Source: DSWT01 sp034433375
GTDB lineage: Bacteria > Chloroflexota > Anaerolineae > B4-G1 > SLSP01
NCBI GenBank assembly: GCA_034433375.1
Contig: DAOUAQ010000116.1
Coordinates: 43,109 to 107,108 of the forward strand
Length of the DNA stretch: 64,000 nt
Reading direction: 5' to 3'
This document shows positions 20,101-27,276 of the stretch, piece after piece (positions within the stretch are counted from its first letter, which is position 1; each line of letters opens with the position of its first letter). Both the position numbers and the translations under genes were made by a program. The notes under the pieces were generated by a model that worked only from the letters and a program-made list of their open reading frames with translations, was not told the DNA's origin and ran no database searches.

Positions 20101-22787
20101 GTGGGCAGGTCAACGGCGTCCTCACCATCGAGAGCGACCGGCGCTTCGCGTTTACCGGCGAAATCGTCTCGACACTCGAACTTATGGCGACGCAACTGGC
20201 GAATATGATCGAAAGCGCCGACCTGTACGACCGTTCGCAAAGCTCGCTGGCCGAGACGCGGATGCTCTATCGCATCGCGCAGCAGATTACCGACGCGCTC
20301 ACGGTCGAGAACGTCTTCAAGGCTGCGGTCGAAGGTATCTCGCAGCGTCCTGAACCGGATTGGATCGTCGCCGCGCAACTCGAACCGCGTCAGTCGCCGA
20401 CGCACCTGCGCATCGTGTGGTCGTGGAGCCGCGACGGCGCGCCCATCCCCTTTGAGGCGTATCCACTCGCTCAGTTCCCTCGGCTGGCGGCCGTGTTGCG
20501 AGATGACGAGAGTTATGTCACCCCCGATGTGACCCAAGACCCTCAGGTGGACGAATTCTTCCGCACCGTCTTCGGACAACTGGGGCTGCGGGCGATGGCG
20601 GCTTTCCAGTTGCGCATCTATGGCGTGCAATATGGCGCGGTGATGATTCACAGCCGCAAAGCGCGGGAGTTTTCCAACACGGAATTGCGCTTCTACGAAA
20701 ACGTATCTCGCCAGGCTTTCGTGGCCTTGCAGAACATCAACCTCGTCGAAGAGACGCGCGAGCAGGCGGAACGGCGTGACATCCTCAATGAGGTGCTGCG
20801 GACTGCCTCAAGTTCGCTGGACAGGCTCTCGTTGATGCGCGACGTCGGCAGAGTGATCGCCACCCGTCTTGATCGCCCTCTTATGATGTGGAACTGGGAT
20901 AATCAACTGCTCACCTCTGTATCGGTGCATGAAGCAGGGGGAAAGCTGGTCGGAGGCGGCGATATGACGCCACCCTTGACCCGCGTTGACGCTCCTTTGC
21001 TCTACCAGGTGATTGATAAGATGGCCCCGGTTTCCCTTGACTTTGCAGACGACCGTGGCCTGATGCTGAAGCGCACGTTGACTTACTTCAGCCAACCCCT
21101 TGTGGAAGGCTACGCAGTGCCGTTGCGGGTGCGCGGGACGATTTTTGGCATTATGGTTCTGGGACGCCAGGAAGAACATGCTTCCTTCAACGAAGAGATC
21201 AAGGACTTCATGCGCACCGCCGGCGTCAACGTCAGTGTGGCATTGCAGACGGCGGTTCTTTACCAGGAGGCGCAAGACACAGCCATCAAACTCCAGGAAG
21301 TTGATAAGCTCAAAAACCAGTTCATGGCGAACATGTCCCATGAACTGCGTACCCCGCTCAACTCCATCATCGGGTTCTCACGGGTGATTTTGAAGGGCAT
21401 TGATGGCCCGTTGACCGAAATGCAAAAGACGGATCTGACGGCGATCTACGACAGCGGACGTAACCTGCTGGAATTGATCAACGACATTCTGGACATTTCC
21501 AAAATTGACGCCGGTAAGATGGAAATGGTTTTCGAGCCGACCGATTTGCAGGAAATCGTGCGCGGCGTCGTCACCACGATAGCCGGGCAATTGAAGGGCA
21601 GCCCTGTAGAGCTTTTGACGGATCTGCCCGATCAGTTGCCGGTGGTTCTGGCCGATGGTCGCCGCATTCGCCAGGTGTTGACCAACATGGTGGGCAACGC
21701 GGTGAAGTTCACCGAACACGGCTACATCAAGATCGCGGCTTCGTATGACAGCTATCAGGTTGTGATGAGCGTCGAAGACACCGGCATCGGCATCCCCTAC
21801 GATCGTCGTCACGCCGTTTTTGAAAAATTCGAGCAGGTGGACTCTTCTTCGACGCGGCGTTATGGCGGCACCGGCCTGGGTTTGCCTCTCAGCCGTGAGT
21901 TTGTCAGACTCCACGGCGGGGATATGGATTTTGAGAGCGTCGTTGGCGAAGGCTCGCGGTTCTACTTTTGGATTCCCATCGGCGGGCCGTCCTCCAAACG
22001 CGAAGAGGAAGACAAGACTGTACAATCACCTGACACCCATACCATTCTCACCGTTGATGATGATGAAGGCGTCATCACCCTCTTCCAGCGTTACCTGGAA
22101 AAGCAGGGCTATAAGGTCGCCGGTATGACGACCGGCGAGGGCGTTGTCGAAACGGCCAAGCGCCTGAAGCCCTATGCCATCACGCTGGATGTGATTATGC
22201 CCGGCAAGGACGGCTGGCAGATCATCCAGGAATTGCGCGCCGATCCAGAAACCCGCGACATTCCCATAATCGTGTGTTCCATCATGAGTGATGCGGACAA
22301 GGGACTGAGCATGGGCGTTGCCGATTACCTGGTAAAACCGGTCACAGAGCAGGATTTGCTCGACGCGCTCGTGCATCTGGAGCATCCAGGTGCCGCAGGT
22401 CATGTGTTGATCGTGGATGATAACGCGGATGACCGTAAACTGCTGCGGCGCATCCTTGAAGATGCCGGCTACAAGGTCGAGGAAGTGACGGGCGGCGCGG
22501 AAGCCATCAACGCCATCCATACAAATCCACCCAACCTGATCATCTTGGACTTGATGATGCCGGACGTAGATGGCTTTGCGGTCTTGGAGAATCTCAAGAT
22601 GACGCCGTTGACCCGCGATATTCCCGTGGTCGTGGTGACGGCTAAAGAATTGGGTAAATCTGAACGTGAGCGCCTGCAACAGCGCGTCGAGGCGTTGCTG
22701 CAGAAGGGCCTGTTTGACCAGAACCAATTGCTCAACGATGTGCTCTCTGCCCTCGAACGTTTGAAGGAGACCAAACACGCGCGCTAA
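14130..22787 (+). CDS. Giant PAS/multi-GAF hybrid histidine kinase with two receivers
   Basis: I start at ATG 14130 (2885 residues), about 10 nt after GGGAAAGG; a GTG at 14091 would add 13 residues without support. Domains in order: PAS (about 35-150), roughly 13 GAF or GAF-like domains (150-2370) including a W/Y module near 1390, HisKA with the phospho-acceptor His about 2404 (MSHELRTPL), HATPase_c with N, G1 (DTGIGI) and G2 (GGTGLGL) boxes, then receiver 1 (Asp about 2687, Lys in VKP) and receiver 2 (Asp about 2807, LDLMMPD). There is no membrane segment or DNA-binding output. It is the only kinase of the operon and therefore the probable integrator of the upstream sensors. Kinase-competent residues look intact. 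Confidence 0.93.
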   Translation: MTMMDTEKSKDHGTQGVGALRQQMTALSRKDGGIFLQSMLDAIPNPIFYKDMAGVYRACNRAFAEDVLGVPGERIIGRTVYDLAESMPQALVETDHPKDLLLLRAAGSDVYETALCYADGIFHDVVIHKTTLAASDGRIDGVVSVLLDVTDFNKSEEKSTMLLELTQAAIAETEVLYHLSSSLIAFDDLTGLLRAVVDGVADMLLANQVILTTVDLEQRKVIHFVKGGVGVAGVAPEMSFDELWNGLSGAALRSLKPILSTKSTPDPRESPEIQRQLGEASIGSVVVVPLRYQERTLGTLAAVNRLEDPDFTKKDVSLMVAMANQVAAAVESGHLFAKLQHTATTMSTAAEISQASSSILDLDELLPQAVDLIRQRFNLYYAGIFLVDDSGEWAVLSAGTGAAGRAMLAEEYRVKVGGESLIGACVATASPCMAQDTTSAQRRMALVYLPHTQSELALPMISRDATIGAMTVQSVLAGAFTAEDVTALQIMANQLANAIQNIRLLEKVRTSLAETEALYQTARAISGARSFEDILEGLFDTITFMPLSEAVLHVIVARDPLKVNSYTTTRVGGERQTHVTYTTSVDDVAPLLDDPQQFVFYGDPKDEDAAIPEPARARMAQMGYRSTLTTGLTAHGELVGFLTFSSAASQHIIAARAVQGAVRALADQIGVVLDNFLLGEQTRLRAEQLETLSVIESALSETNTEAEILDVFVLAVRATATLTAWLVYTDSAADGVVTTQIVASWHNGAIQPADPLLNRSLSPNTFPMSRLWMGDLDQISYTYDLHQDSPIDARAREWAIEHGFVSVMVLPMLSGGHLQGVIVLNWAEPYVLSSTEQFLLRRLVRPTVALLSRRRAYLAEEAARAENERRAMQFQTAAEVAHAASSIIDLDELLPHAVNLLRERFDLYYVGVFLVDETREWVALRAGTGEAGRIMLERQHGFTVGGGSMIGRCVAEATPQIPESVDTAVRYVNPLLPNTTAEIALPLVSRNQMIGAMSIQSSKVRAFSETDITILQTVADQLANAIQNARLFDQLNTSLTESEMQTEVSLAINEAQSVEEIVRAAAQVGEFIGMAGVSLRHFTRWDEAGRPVSQDVYSLLTREAGEEFRVMENIVINQELLVWILADTRRMHVSRDLVTDMALPEAIRASLLAQGYNSMICTPLGTRNRLLGFLVLFDTRPVEEFPARYIQVFVRTLIDQVSTGLDRYTLLRESERRAARMETASGIARHAASILDQETLLSEVAGLIRERFNLYHVGMYMVDDSGQWAVLHAASGDIGRALLAQGQRLQVGAGSLVGACVSAAAPYSVLNLDEASRRLYADAVTATGSAIVLPLISQNVVIGAVAMHSQEAAAYSKEDITIFQTMADQLATAIGNARLFAQSQTSLEELQRVQQRYAVEMWDGYVEQRDVFGYTYDLNEVAPLPVEQSSAPADLWGGKLFMRSGEEDGDGALLVAPFDVRSEPVGFLSFEEPGASRTWTEDNVAVIEAVREQLALALENRLLIDQSQNALREARQREREVRFLQGVAAFLNATESIVASQNELREHLQAFIPVDSLSITGYDANRMLHFLGEQTGNVLNLENWAGVELGKGTGYTLAAETGEPLLHDDIRQTPRFWEDEHLIVAGMVARAVMPLRLGARILGTLNLESRQPGTFSRPELMPILSQVTAQVASAMERANLLQRAQESAGESRTLYEATSALAEATSYETVLRAIVGHTILSEYAWAEIAMFIVDPETGAEQSLLEVVSSWSSQSSLAPLEVGRRMSVAEFPALQRLAPGQQLYICEDINMALDMDPSVRNFYLEQGVQAFVMARLSAVGVTSGGGIGVLQIRFSEPYHPSEQDVRLYNNIADQAAVVLSNQKLLRLSEARTEQLTAAVDFANLATALSEREDLLKRSVDFFKTRFGFYYVGISMLDEQGEWAVLQAGTGDVAETLLRMGTRVRVNASSMVGWSIVNDRPRIAQDVTRDPLYFGNPLLPGVQSSIALPLKSRGQVNGVLTIESDRRFAFTGEIVSTLELMATQLANMIESADLYDRSQSSLAETRMLYRIAQQITDALTVENVFKAAVEGISQRPEPDWIVAAQLEPRQSPTHLRIVWSWSRDGAPIPFEAYPLAQFPRLAAVLRDDESYVTPDVTQDPQVDEFFRTVFGQLGLRAMAAFQLRIYGVQYGAVMIHSRKAREFSNTELRFYENVSRQAFVALQNINLVEETREQAERRDILNEVLRTASSSLDRLSLMRDVGRVIATRLDRPLMMWNWDNQLLTSVSVHEAGGKLVGGGDMTPPLTRVDAPLLYQVIDKMAPVSLDFADDRGLMLKRTLTYFSQPLVEGYAVPLRVRGTIFGIMVLGRQEEHASFNEEIKDFMRTAGVNVSVALQTAVLYQEAQDTAIKLQEVDKLKNQFMANMSHELRTPLNSIIGFSRVILKGIDGPLTEMQKTDLTAIYDSGRNLLELINDILDISKIDAGKMEMVFEPTDLQEIVRGVVTTIAGQLKGSPVELLTDLPDQLPVVLADGRRIRQVLTNMVGNAVKFTEHGYIKIAASYDSYQVVMSVEDTGIGIPYDRRHAVFEKFEQVDSSSTRRYGGTGLGLPLSREFVRLHGGDMDFESVVGEGSRFYFWIPIGGPSSKREEEDKTVQSPDTHTILTVDDDEGVITLFQRYLEKQGYKVAGMTTGEGVVETAKRLKPYAITLDVIMPGKDGWQIIQELRADPETRDIPIIVCSIMSDADKGLSMGVADYLVKPVTEQDLLDALVHLEHPGAAGHVLIVDDNADDRKLLRRILEDAGYKVEEVTGGAEAINAIHTNPPNLIILDLMMPDVDGFAVLENLKMTPLTRDIPVVVVTAKELGKSERERLQQRVEALLQKGLFDQNQLLNDVLSALERLKETKHAR

Positions 22788-22801
22788 ACTGGATGAATTG
22801 C

Positions 22802-22829
22802 TTGACAGTTTATCTCTCAGGTGTACAAT
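22802..22829 (+). promoter_or_regulatory. Sigma-70-like promoter for ferredoxin gene
   Basis: TTGACA at 22802-22807 and TACAAT at 22824-22829 are separated by 16 bp, just after the giant kinase gene. The ferredoxin start lies about 60 bp downstream with AGGAGG at 22879-22884, so this gene is probably transcribed separately from the sensor operon. Confidence 0.72.
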
Positions 22830-22891
22830 AAAATCCGTTAATCAAGAGTATTTCCTATTCTATACCACTTTTTTGAACAGGAGGTTGTGCT

Positions 22892-23152
22892 ATGGCTTAC
22901 GTAATTACCGACATTTGTGAGCGCGCTGGCGTTTGTGTTGATGTATGTCCCACGGACTCGATTCATGCTGTAGAAGGCGACGTCAAGTGGCCTACATACT
23001 ACATCAACCCTGATTCTTGCATTAACTGTGGCGCGTGCGCTGCGGAATGCCCCAACGAGGCCATCTTCGACGAGGCTGACGCTGAGGCCGCCGATTTCGT
23101 GCAGAAGAACGCCGATTTCTTCACCAAAGGCCCCGGCAAAGATCTGATATAA
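22892..23152 (+). CDS. Di-cluster ferredoxin
   Basis: This 86-residue electron carrier has two cysteine motifs. The first is C9-x5-C15-x3-C19-P (DICERAGVCVDVCP) and the second C43-x2-C46-x2-C49-x3-C53-P (CINCGACAAECP). The second is a classic [4Fe-4S] site. The first has a longer gap and only three cysteines before the proline, as in 7Fe or modified 8Fe ferredoxins, so its cluster type is uncertain. The length fits bacterial ferredoxins. It has its own promoter, a strong ribosome binding site and a bidirectional terminator after it, so it forms a single-gene unit. The redox partner is unknown; the thioredoxin reductase at 52.8-53.8 kb, which lacks an NADPH signature, is one speculative candidate. 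Confidence 0.93.
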   Translation: MAYVITDICERAGVCVDVCPTDSIHAVEGDVKWPTYYINPDSCINCGACAAECPNEAIFDEADAEAADFVQKNADFFTKGPGKDLI

Positions 23153-23188
23153 GCAATTCTACCTGAGTTGCCGATACTCTGGAACGTG

Positions 23189-23221
23189 AAACGTGAAACG
23201 TAAAAACTACGTTTCACGTTT
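23189..23221. terminator. Bidirectional hairpin between convergent genes
   Basis: A perfect 14-bp inverted repeat (23189-23202 and 23208-23221) with a 5-nt loop lies between the ferredoxin (+) and PHP (-) genes. The arms are built from the AAACGTGAAACGT motif, related to hairpins at 27.2 and 29.1 kb. Confidence 0.7.
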
Positions 23222-23224
23222 TGC

Positions 23225-24286
23225 TTATATGATGTAGATAGGGCTTGAAAAGATCCACCCTACTTTTCGCCCTTGAAACTGGCGATACACCTCGACGCGA
23301 TGAATGCCCGGCTCTGCCGACGTGTGCCGCAATTGCGTTCCCTGCACTTGCAGAATACGTTTCCCATCCCGTAACAAGTGGATTTCCCCTTCCGCCGGCA
23401 GATCAATCTCGATGTTGCTGGCCCCCAACCGGCGCAACTCTTCGCCCATCGTGGCCTGCGCCGCGCCGCTCCGGGCGACGAAGCGAAATCCGCGCGTGGG
23501 GTGGGGGAGATCGTAGCCGACCCAGGTGCGCCCCGCTCGCAGCGCTTCGTAGATCAGGGCTTTGTCAGCCGTCACCTCACCCGACAAGGCGTTTCGAGTC
23601 AAAATGTGTGTGTTGACGCAACGGAAAAGGTACTCGTAAGGCAGCCCCGCATGGCCGAACAACCGCCATTTCTGGGACGGGCCATGCGCATTGGCGCCCC
23701 CTAGCGCCGCGAGTCGCTGCCCGTTGCGGAGCAGTTCATCCCACAAGCGCAGTGTGGCCTTGTGCGGCCCCAGTATCCCCCATGCGGGACGCCGGGCGTA
23801 AATTGCGGCGACCCATCTTGCCCACAGCAAGCCTTTGAACTCTGACATATAATCCCACAATTCTATGCCGGTGATCCCCTGCATAGGCCAGTCAACCCAG
23901 GGCATTGCTCGCCAATCCGGTTTCAGCCGGCTGCGCCGATCCATGGGATGTGCGATGTAGCAAAATCCGCCTCGCGCCTGGATGGTTTGGATGAGCGTCT
24001 GCGTACTGCCGAAGGAGTACGGCGCGACCTCCTGTTCCGTCCCGTAGACGAGGAGATGGCTAACCGGGGGATGGCGGCAGACGTTGTGGACTTCTTCTCC
24101 CACCAACAGCAGCGTCCGCCCATAATAGCCCTCCAGACCATTGGCATGGAGATTGTGATCCGTAACGATGACGAAATTGAGGCTCGTGGCGGCGGCTGCC
24201 TCGGCAATCTCCTTGTGCGCGGCTGCTCCATCGGAGTACACCGAATGAACGTGTGGGTTGCCGATATATTCACGGTAGGTTTCCAT
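23225..24286 (-). CDS. PHP-domain metal-dependent phosphoesterase
   Basis: This protein of about 353 residues has PHP metal-binding motifs: HVHSVYSDG near the N-terminus, VTDHN, GEEVH, YIAHPMD and a late GANAHG. The PHP fold hydrolyses phosphoesters with a two- or three-metal centre. Here the ligands look complete, unlike the PHP domain of the neighbouring PolX. After the PHP core the C-terminal part (about 250-350) looks beta-rich. I chose the ATG at 24286; a TTG at 24322 would add 12 residues and neither has a clear ribosome binding site. Substrate is unknown; it could act on nucleotides or sugar phosphates. It is convergent with the ferredoxin gene. Confidence 0.85.
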   Translation of the reverse strand: METYREYIGNPHVHSVYSDGAAAHKEIAEAAAATSLNFVIVTDHNLHANGLEGYYGRTLLLVGEEVHNVCRHPPVSHLLVYGTEQEVAPYSFGSTQTLIQTIQARGGFCYIAHPMDRRSRLKPDWRAMPWVDWPMQGITGIELWDYMSEFKGLLWARWVAAIYARRPAWGILGPHKATLRLWDELLRNGQRLAALGGANAHGPSQKWRLFGHAGLPYEYLFRCVNTHILTRNALSGEVTADKALIYEALRAGRTWVGYDLPHPTRGFRFVARSGAAQATMGEELRRLGASNIEIDLPAEGEIHLLRDGKRILQVQGTQLRHTSAEPGIHRVEVYRQFQGRKVGWIFSSPIYII

Positions 24287-24389
24287 AGCTTGAAATGTTA
24301 TCGGGAACGTTGGATTTGTCAAACCAACAGGTGTTCTGCTAAATCAAAAACAAATTTTAAGGTTGATGGAGAAATTTGTTGCGGAAAAT

Positions 24390-24418
24390 TTGCACCTTCT
24401 GTCGAACGTGTTTATAAT
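24390..24418 (+). promoter_or_regulatory. Promoter for polX operon
   Basis: TTGCAC at 24390-24395 and a perfect TATAAT at 24413-24418 are 17 bp apart. The polX start is about 50 bp downstream with AGGCAGGCG as ribosome binding site. Confidence 0.72.
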
Positions 24419-24470
24419 AAAAGTGCGACACTCTAGTATGCGCTGTGACTGACACGAAAGGCAGGCGACC

Positions 24471-26246
24471 ATGAGCGAGCAGAGCAGAGAATTAGCCGCG
24501 ATTTTCGAAGCGATTGCCAACGGGCTGGATATCCAGGGTGAGAACTATCATCGTATTCTGGCTTACCGGCGCGCCGCAGACAATCTGCGCGCTTTGGGTG
24601 AACCGTTGGAACAGGTCTGGCAGGAGGGGCGGCTGGACTCTATCCCCGGCATCGGTGAGATTCTGGCGGCCAAGATTGACGAATATCTGCGCACCGGGGA
24701 GGTGAAGGCATTCACGAAGCTCCAGGATCAAATCCCGCTAGGACTGCTGACCATCCTGAAAATTCCAGGGATGGGACCCCGGCGCACCCGGCTGTTGTGG
24801 CAGGAACTCGGTATCACCTCCGTTGAGGACCTGGAAGGGGCTGCCAGCGCCGGACAATTGCACCACGTCAAGGGCATTGGTCCGGCGACGGAGCAGAAGA
24901 TTCTGGAGGGCATCCGCGCCTGGCAACGCCAGAGCGGCGAGCGCATCCCGCTGGGCGTCGCCTGGCCCCTGGTGACAGAAATCCTCAACGCGCTGCGCGA
25001 GGTTCCCGGCGTCCACGCGGCTGAACCGGTGGGCAGCCTGCGCCGTATGCGCGAAACCCTCGGCGACCTGGACTTGCTGGCTGCCGCGGATGCCCCGGAG
25101 CCGGTGATGACCTGCTTCCGCACACTACCGATGGTTGAGGAAGTGCTGTCAGCCGGAACGACCCGCTCTGCCATCCGCACCATTGACGGGATACAGGTTG
25201 ATCTGCGCGTCGTGCCACCGGAGCGTTGGGGATCGGCGTTGTATTATTTCACTGGCAGCCAGGCGCATACCTTGCACATACGCGCACTGGCGCGCGAACG
25301 CGGACTGGCGCCCAACGAATACGGCTTCCGCCGTCTTGCCGACGAAACTGCCTCCGGCGAAATCTGTGTGCCGGGCGCGCCGGAAATCGTCTGCGCCGAC
25401 GAGGCGTGTGTCTACGCGACCGTGGGCCTGCCGTGGATACCGCCGGAATTGCGCGAGGATCGCGGCGAGATTGCGGCGGCGCAGGAAGGCAGCCTGCCGC
25501 ACCTCATAACGCGCCGCGACCTTTTGGGTGATTTCCAATGCCACACGACATTCTCGGATGGCGACTGTAGCCTGGCAGAGATGGCGCAGGCGGCTCACGC
25601 AGCCGGGCTGCGCTACATCGTGGTGAGCGACCAGGCCGGGCGCGATGGTGTGCAGCGTGACGCGATCCCTCAAGTTCTGGCCGAAATCGCGCGGGTCAAC
25701 CGGTTGTTCGACGGGAATTTTCGTGTGATTGCGGGCGTCGAGGTCGGCATCCAGCCCGACGGTGCGCTGGATTGGCCGGATGAAGCGTTGGCGCAGATGG
25801 AATTCGTCATCGCGTCTTTCCATACCGACTTTGGACTTCCTCAGGCCCAGATGACCGGGCGGCTGCTCGCGGCAATGCGCAACCCTTACGTGGATATGAT
25901 CGGCCATCCTAGAGGTCGCTGGCTCGGAAAACGAGAGAGTGTTGATCTGGATATGGAAGCCGTCTTCAAAGCGGCATTGGACTACAACGTGACGCTTGAG
26001 GTGAACGCCTGGCCCCAACGTCTTGACCTGAACGACACTGATGTGCGGCGGGCGGTGACATTGGGCGTTCCGTTGGCGATCAGCTCCTCAGCCCATGACC
26101 AAGACGGATTTGCTGTATTGGAGTACGGTGTGGCGATGGCGCGCCGAGGTTGGGCTGAACCGCATCATCTGCTGAACACACTCTCAGCAGATGACATCCT
26201 TGACCGGCGTAAACGACGCTTGCGCCAGCGCAGTATGGAGGTGTAG
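24471..26246 (+). CDS. polX: DNA polymerase X family protein with degenerate PHP domain
   Basis: This 591-residue repair polymerase has the bacterial PolX layout. Helix-hairpin-helix motifs (SIPGIGEILA, KIPGMGPRRT, VKGIGPATEQ) lie in residues 50-155. The nucleotidyltransferase palm follows, with VGSLRR and GDLDLL around 187-203 and a third acidic residue in VDLRVV. The C-terminal PHP domain starts near 354. PolX fills short gaps in base-excision repair, and PHP normally supplies 3'-5' exonuclease. Here several PHP ligands are changed: the first HxH reads DFQCH (Gln356 for His), the DH motif reads SDQ (Gln388), and TDAH reads SSAH, so exonuclease activity is doubtful. It is followed after 3 bp by the ROK-like gene, clearly co-transcribed. 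Confidence 0.93.
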   Translation: MSEQSRELAAIFEAIANGLDIQGENYHRILAYRRAADNLRALGEPLEQVWQEGRLDSIPGIGEILAAKIDEYLRTGEVKAFTKLQDQIPLGLLTILKIPGMGPRRTRLLWQELGITSVEDLEGAASAGQLHHVKGIGPATEQKILEGIRAWQRQSGERIPLGVAWPLVTEILNALREVPGVHAAEPVGSLRRMRETLGDLDLLAAADAPEPVMTCFRTLPMVEEVLSAGTTRSAIRTIDGIQVDLRVVPPERWGSALYYFTGSQAHTLHIRALARERGLAPNEYGFRRLADETASGEICVPGAPEIVCADEACVYATVGLPWIPPELREDRGEIAAAQEGSLPHLITRRDLLGDFQCHTTFSDGDCSLAEMAQAAHAAGLRYIVVSDQAGRDGVQRDAIPQVLAEIARVNRLFDGNFRVIAGVEVGIQPDGALDWPDEALAQMEFVIASFHTDFGLPQAQMTGRLLAAMRNPYVDMIGHPRGRWLGKRESVDLDMEAVFKAALDYNVTLEVNAWPQRLDLNDTDVRRAVTLGVPLAISSSAHDQDGFAVLEYGVAMARRGWAEPHHLLNTLSADDILDRRKRRLRQRSMEV

Positions 26247-26249
26247 AAG

Positions 26250-27206
26250 ATGCCCTTGCGTTTTATCGCTGTCGTCTTGAACAGGACTGACCTTCAGGCA
26301 ACCCGCTATACGATTGACGGCGTGCAGGAAGCGCGGGTGTCGCTGCGCAATGACGCTTATGATGGCCCGGAGGCCGGGCTGCGCCGGATACGCTCCGCCA
26401 TTCGCCAGGTATGGCCGCTGCAAGATCAGATTACGGCGGTCGGCCTGTCGGCGCCAGGATTGGTGGATTACAGGCGCGGCGTGTTGCGTTCGCTTCCGGG
26501 ATTTCCCGCATGGGTGGATGTCCCTCTGCGTGAGACTCTGGTTGAAGCGTTGGGCGTGCCTGTGTTCGTCGGGAAAGCTGCGGACACCGCCGCATTGGGC
26601 GAGCATCGTTTTGGCGCGGGCCGCGACGTTGACGATCTGGTTTACCTGGCCGTGAACGAGAGCCTGGAATACGGGACGATTTATCACAACCAGCTTTTCA
26701 CCGGCGGCAATGGCCTGGGCGGCGAGTTGGGCTTCGTCGCGGTCGAAATGCCAGGGGCGCAGTCGGCAAATCCCGATATGACCTACCTGGAGACATTGAT
26801 CTCCGGCGAGGCGGTGCTGCGGCGCGCTCGTGAGCGAATGGTGGGCGGGGCAGCCTCATCGCTGGCAGAAGAATTCGGTTTTGATCCTGTCGTCTTGACC
26901 GCCGAAGCGGTATGCGTGGCGGCGCGGCAGGGCGATGCCCTGGCTCAGGCGACCTTGCAGGAGACCGGCGTCTATCTGGGATTGATGATGGTCAGTCTGA
27001 TGCGCATAGTGAACCCTTCATTGTTCGTGCTCGATGGACTGGTGCGCCTGGCGGGCGACGCGCTGCTCGATCCGCTGCGCAAAGTGATCGCTGCTCGCGC
27101 CCCGACTATCTATCGCGAACATACCCGCATCGCTCTGGCGCAATTGGGAAACGATGTTAGACTGTGGGGCGCATTGGCGTTGTGTCTGACTGAACTGGGT
27201 CTATAA
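26250..27206 (+). CDS. ROK-family-like protein, probable pseudokinase
   Basis: This 318-residue protein matches the ROK sugar kinase/repressor fold. Recognisable are the AALGEHRFG segment, a TGGNGLGGELGF stretch and a C-terminal NPSLFVLDG. Key residues are missing: the N-terminal phosphate loop DxGGT is replaced by VVLNRTD, the catalytic NDAN reads KAAD so Asp is lost, the TGIG phosphate motif reads NESLEYG, and the CxCGxxGC zinc site is absent. It also lacks an N-terminal winged helix, so it is not a standard ROK repressor. It probably binds a sugar or nucleotide without phosphorylating it. It is 3 bp downstream of polX, suggesting co-regulation; the functional link is unclear. Confidence 0.82.
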   Translation: MPLRFIAVVLNRTDLQATRYTIDGVQEARVSLRNDAYDGPEAGLRRIRSAIRQVWPLQDQITAVGLSAPGLVDYRRGVLRSLPGFPAWVDVPLRETLVEALGVPVFVGKAADTAALGEHRFGAGRDVDDLVYLAVNESLEYGTIYHNQLFTGGNGLGGELGFVAVEMPGAQSANPDMTYLETLISGEAVLRRARERMVGGAASSLAEEFGFDPVVLTAEAVCVAARQGDALAQATLQETGVYLGLMMVSLMRIVNPSLFVLDGLVRLAGDALLDPLRKVIAARAPTIYREHTRIALAQLGNDVRLWGALALCLTELGL

Positions 27207-27213
27207 GCATAAA

Positions 27214-27262
27214 ACGTAAAGCATAAAACGCGAGGTGTACCCTTACGTTTTACGCTTTACGT
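27214..27262 (+). terminator. Long imperfect hairpin after ROK-like gene
   Basis: A 17-bp stem (27214-27230 with 27246-27262, a single G-U-compatible mismatch) and a 15-nt loop sits between the ROK-like and VanW genes. The arms contain ACGTAAAGC and AAAACG. There is no U-tract, so termination would be weak or Rho-assisted. Confidence 0.5.
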
Positions 27263-27276
27263 CATAGGAAACGATA

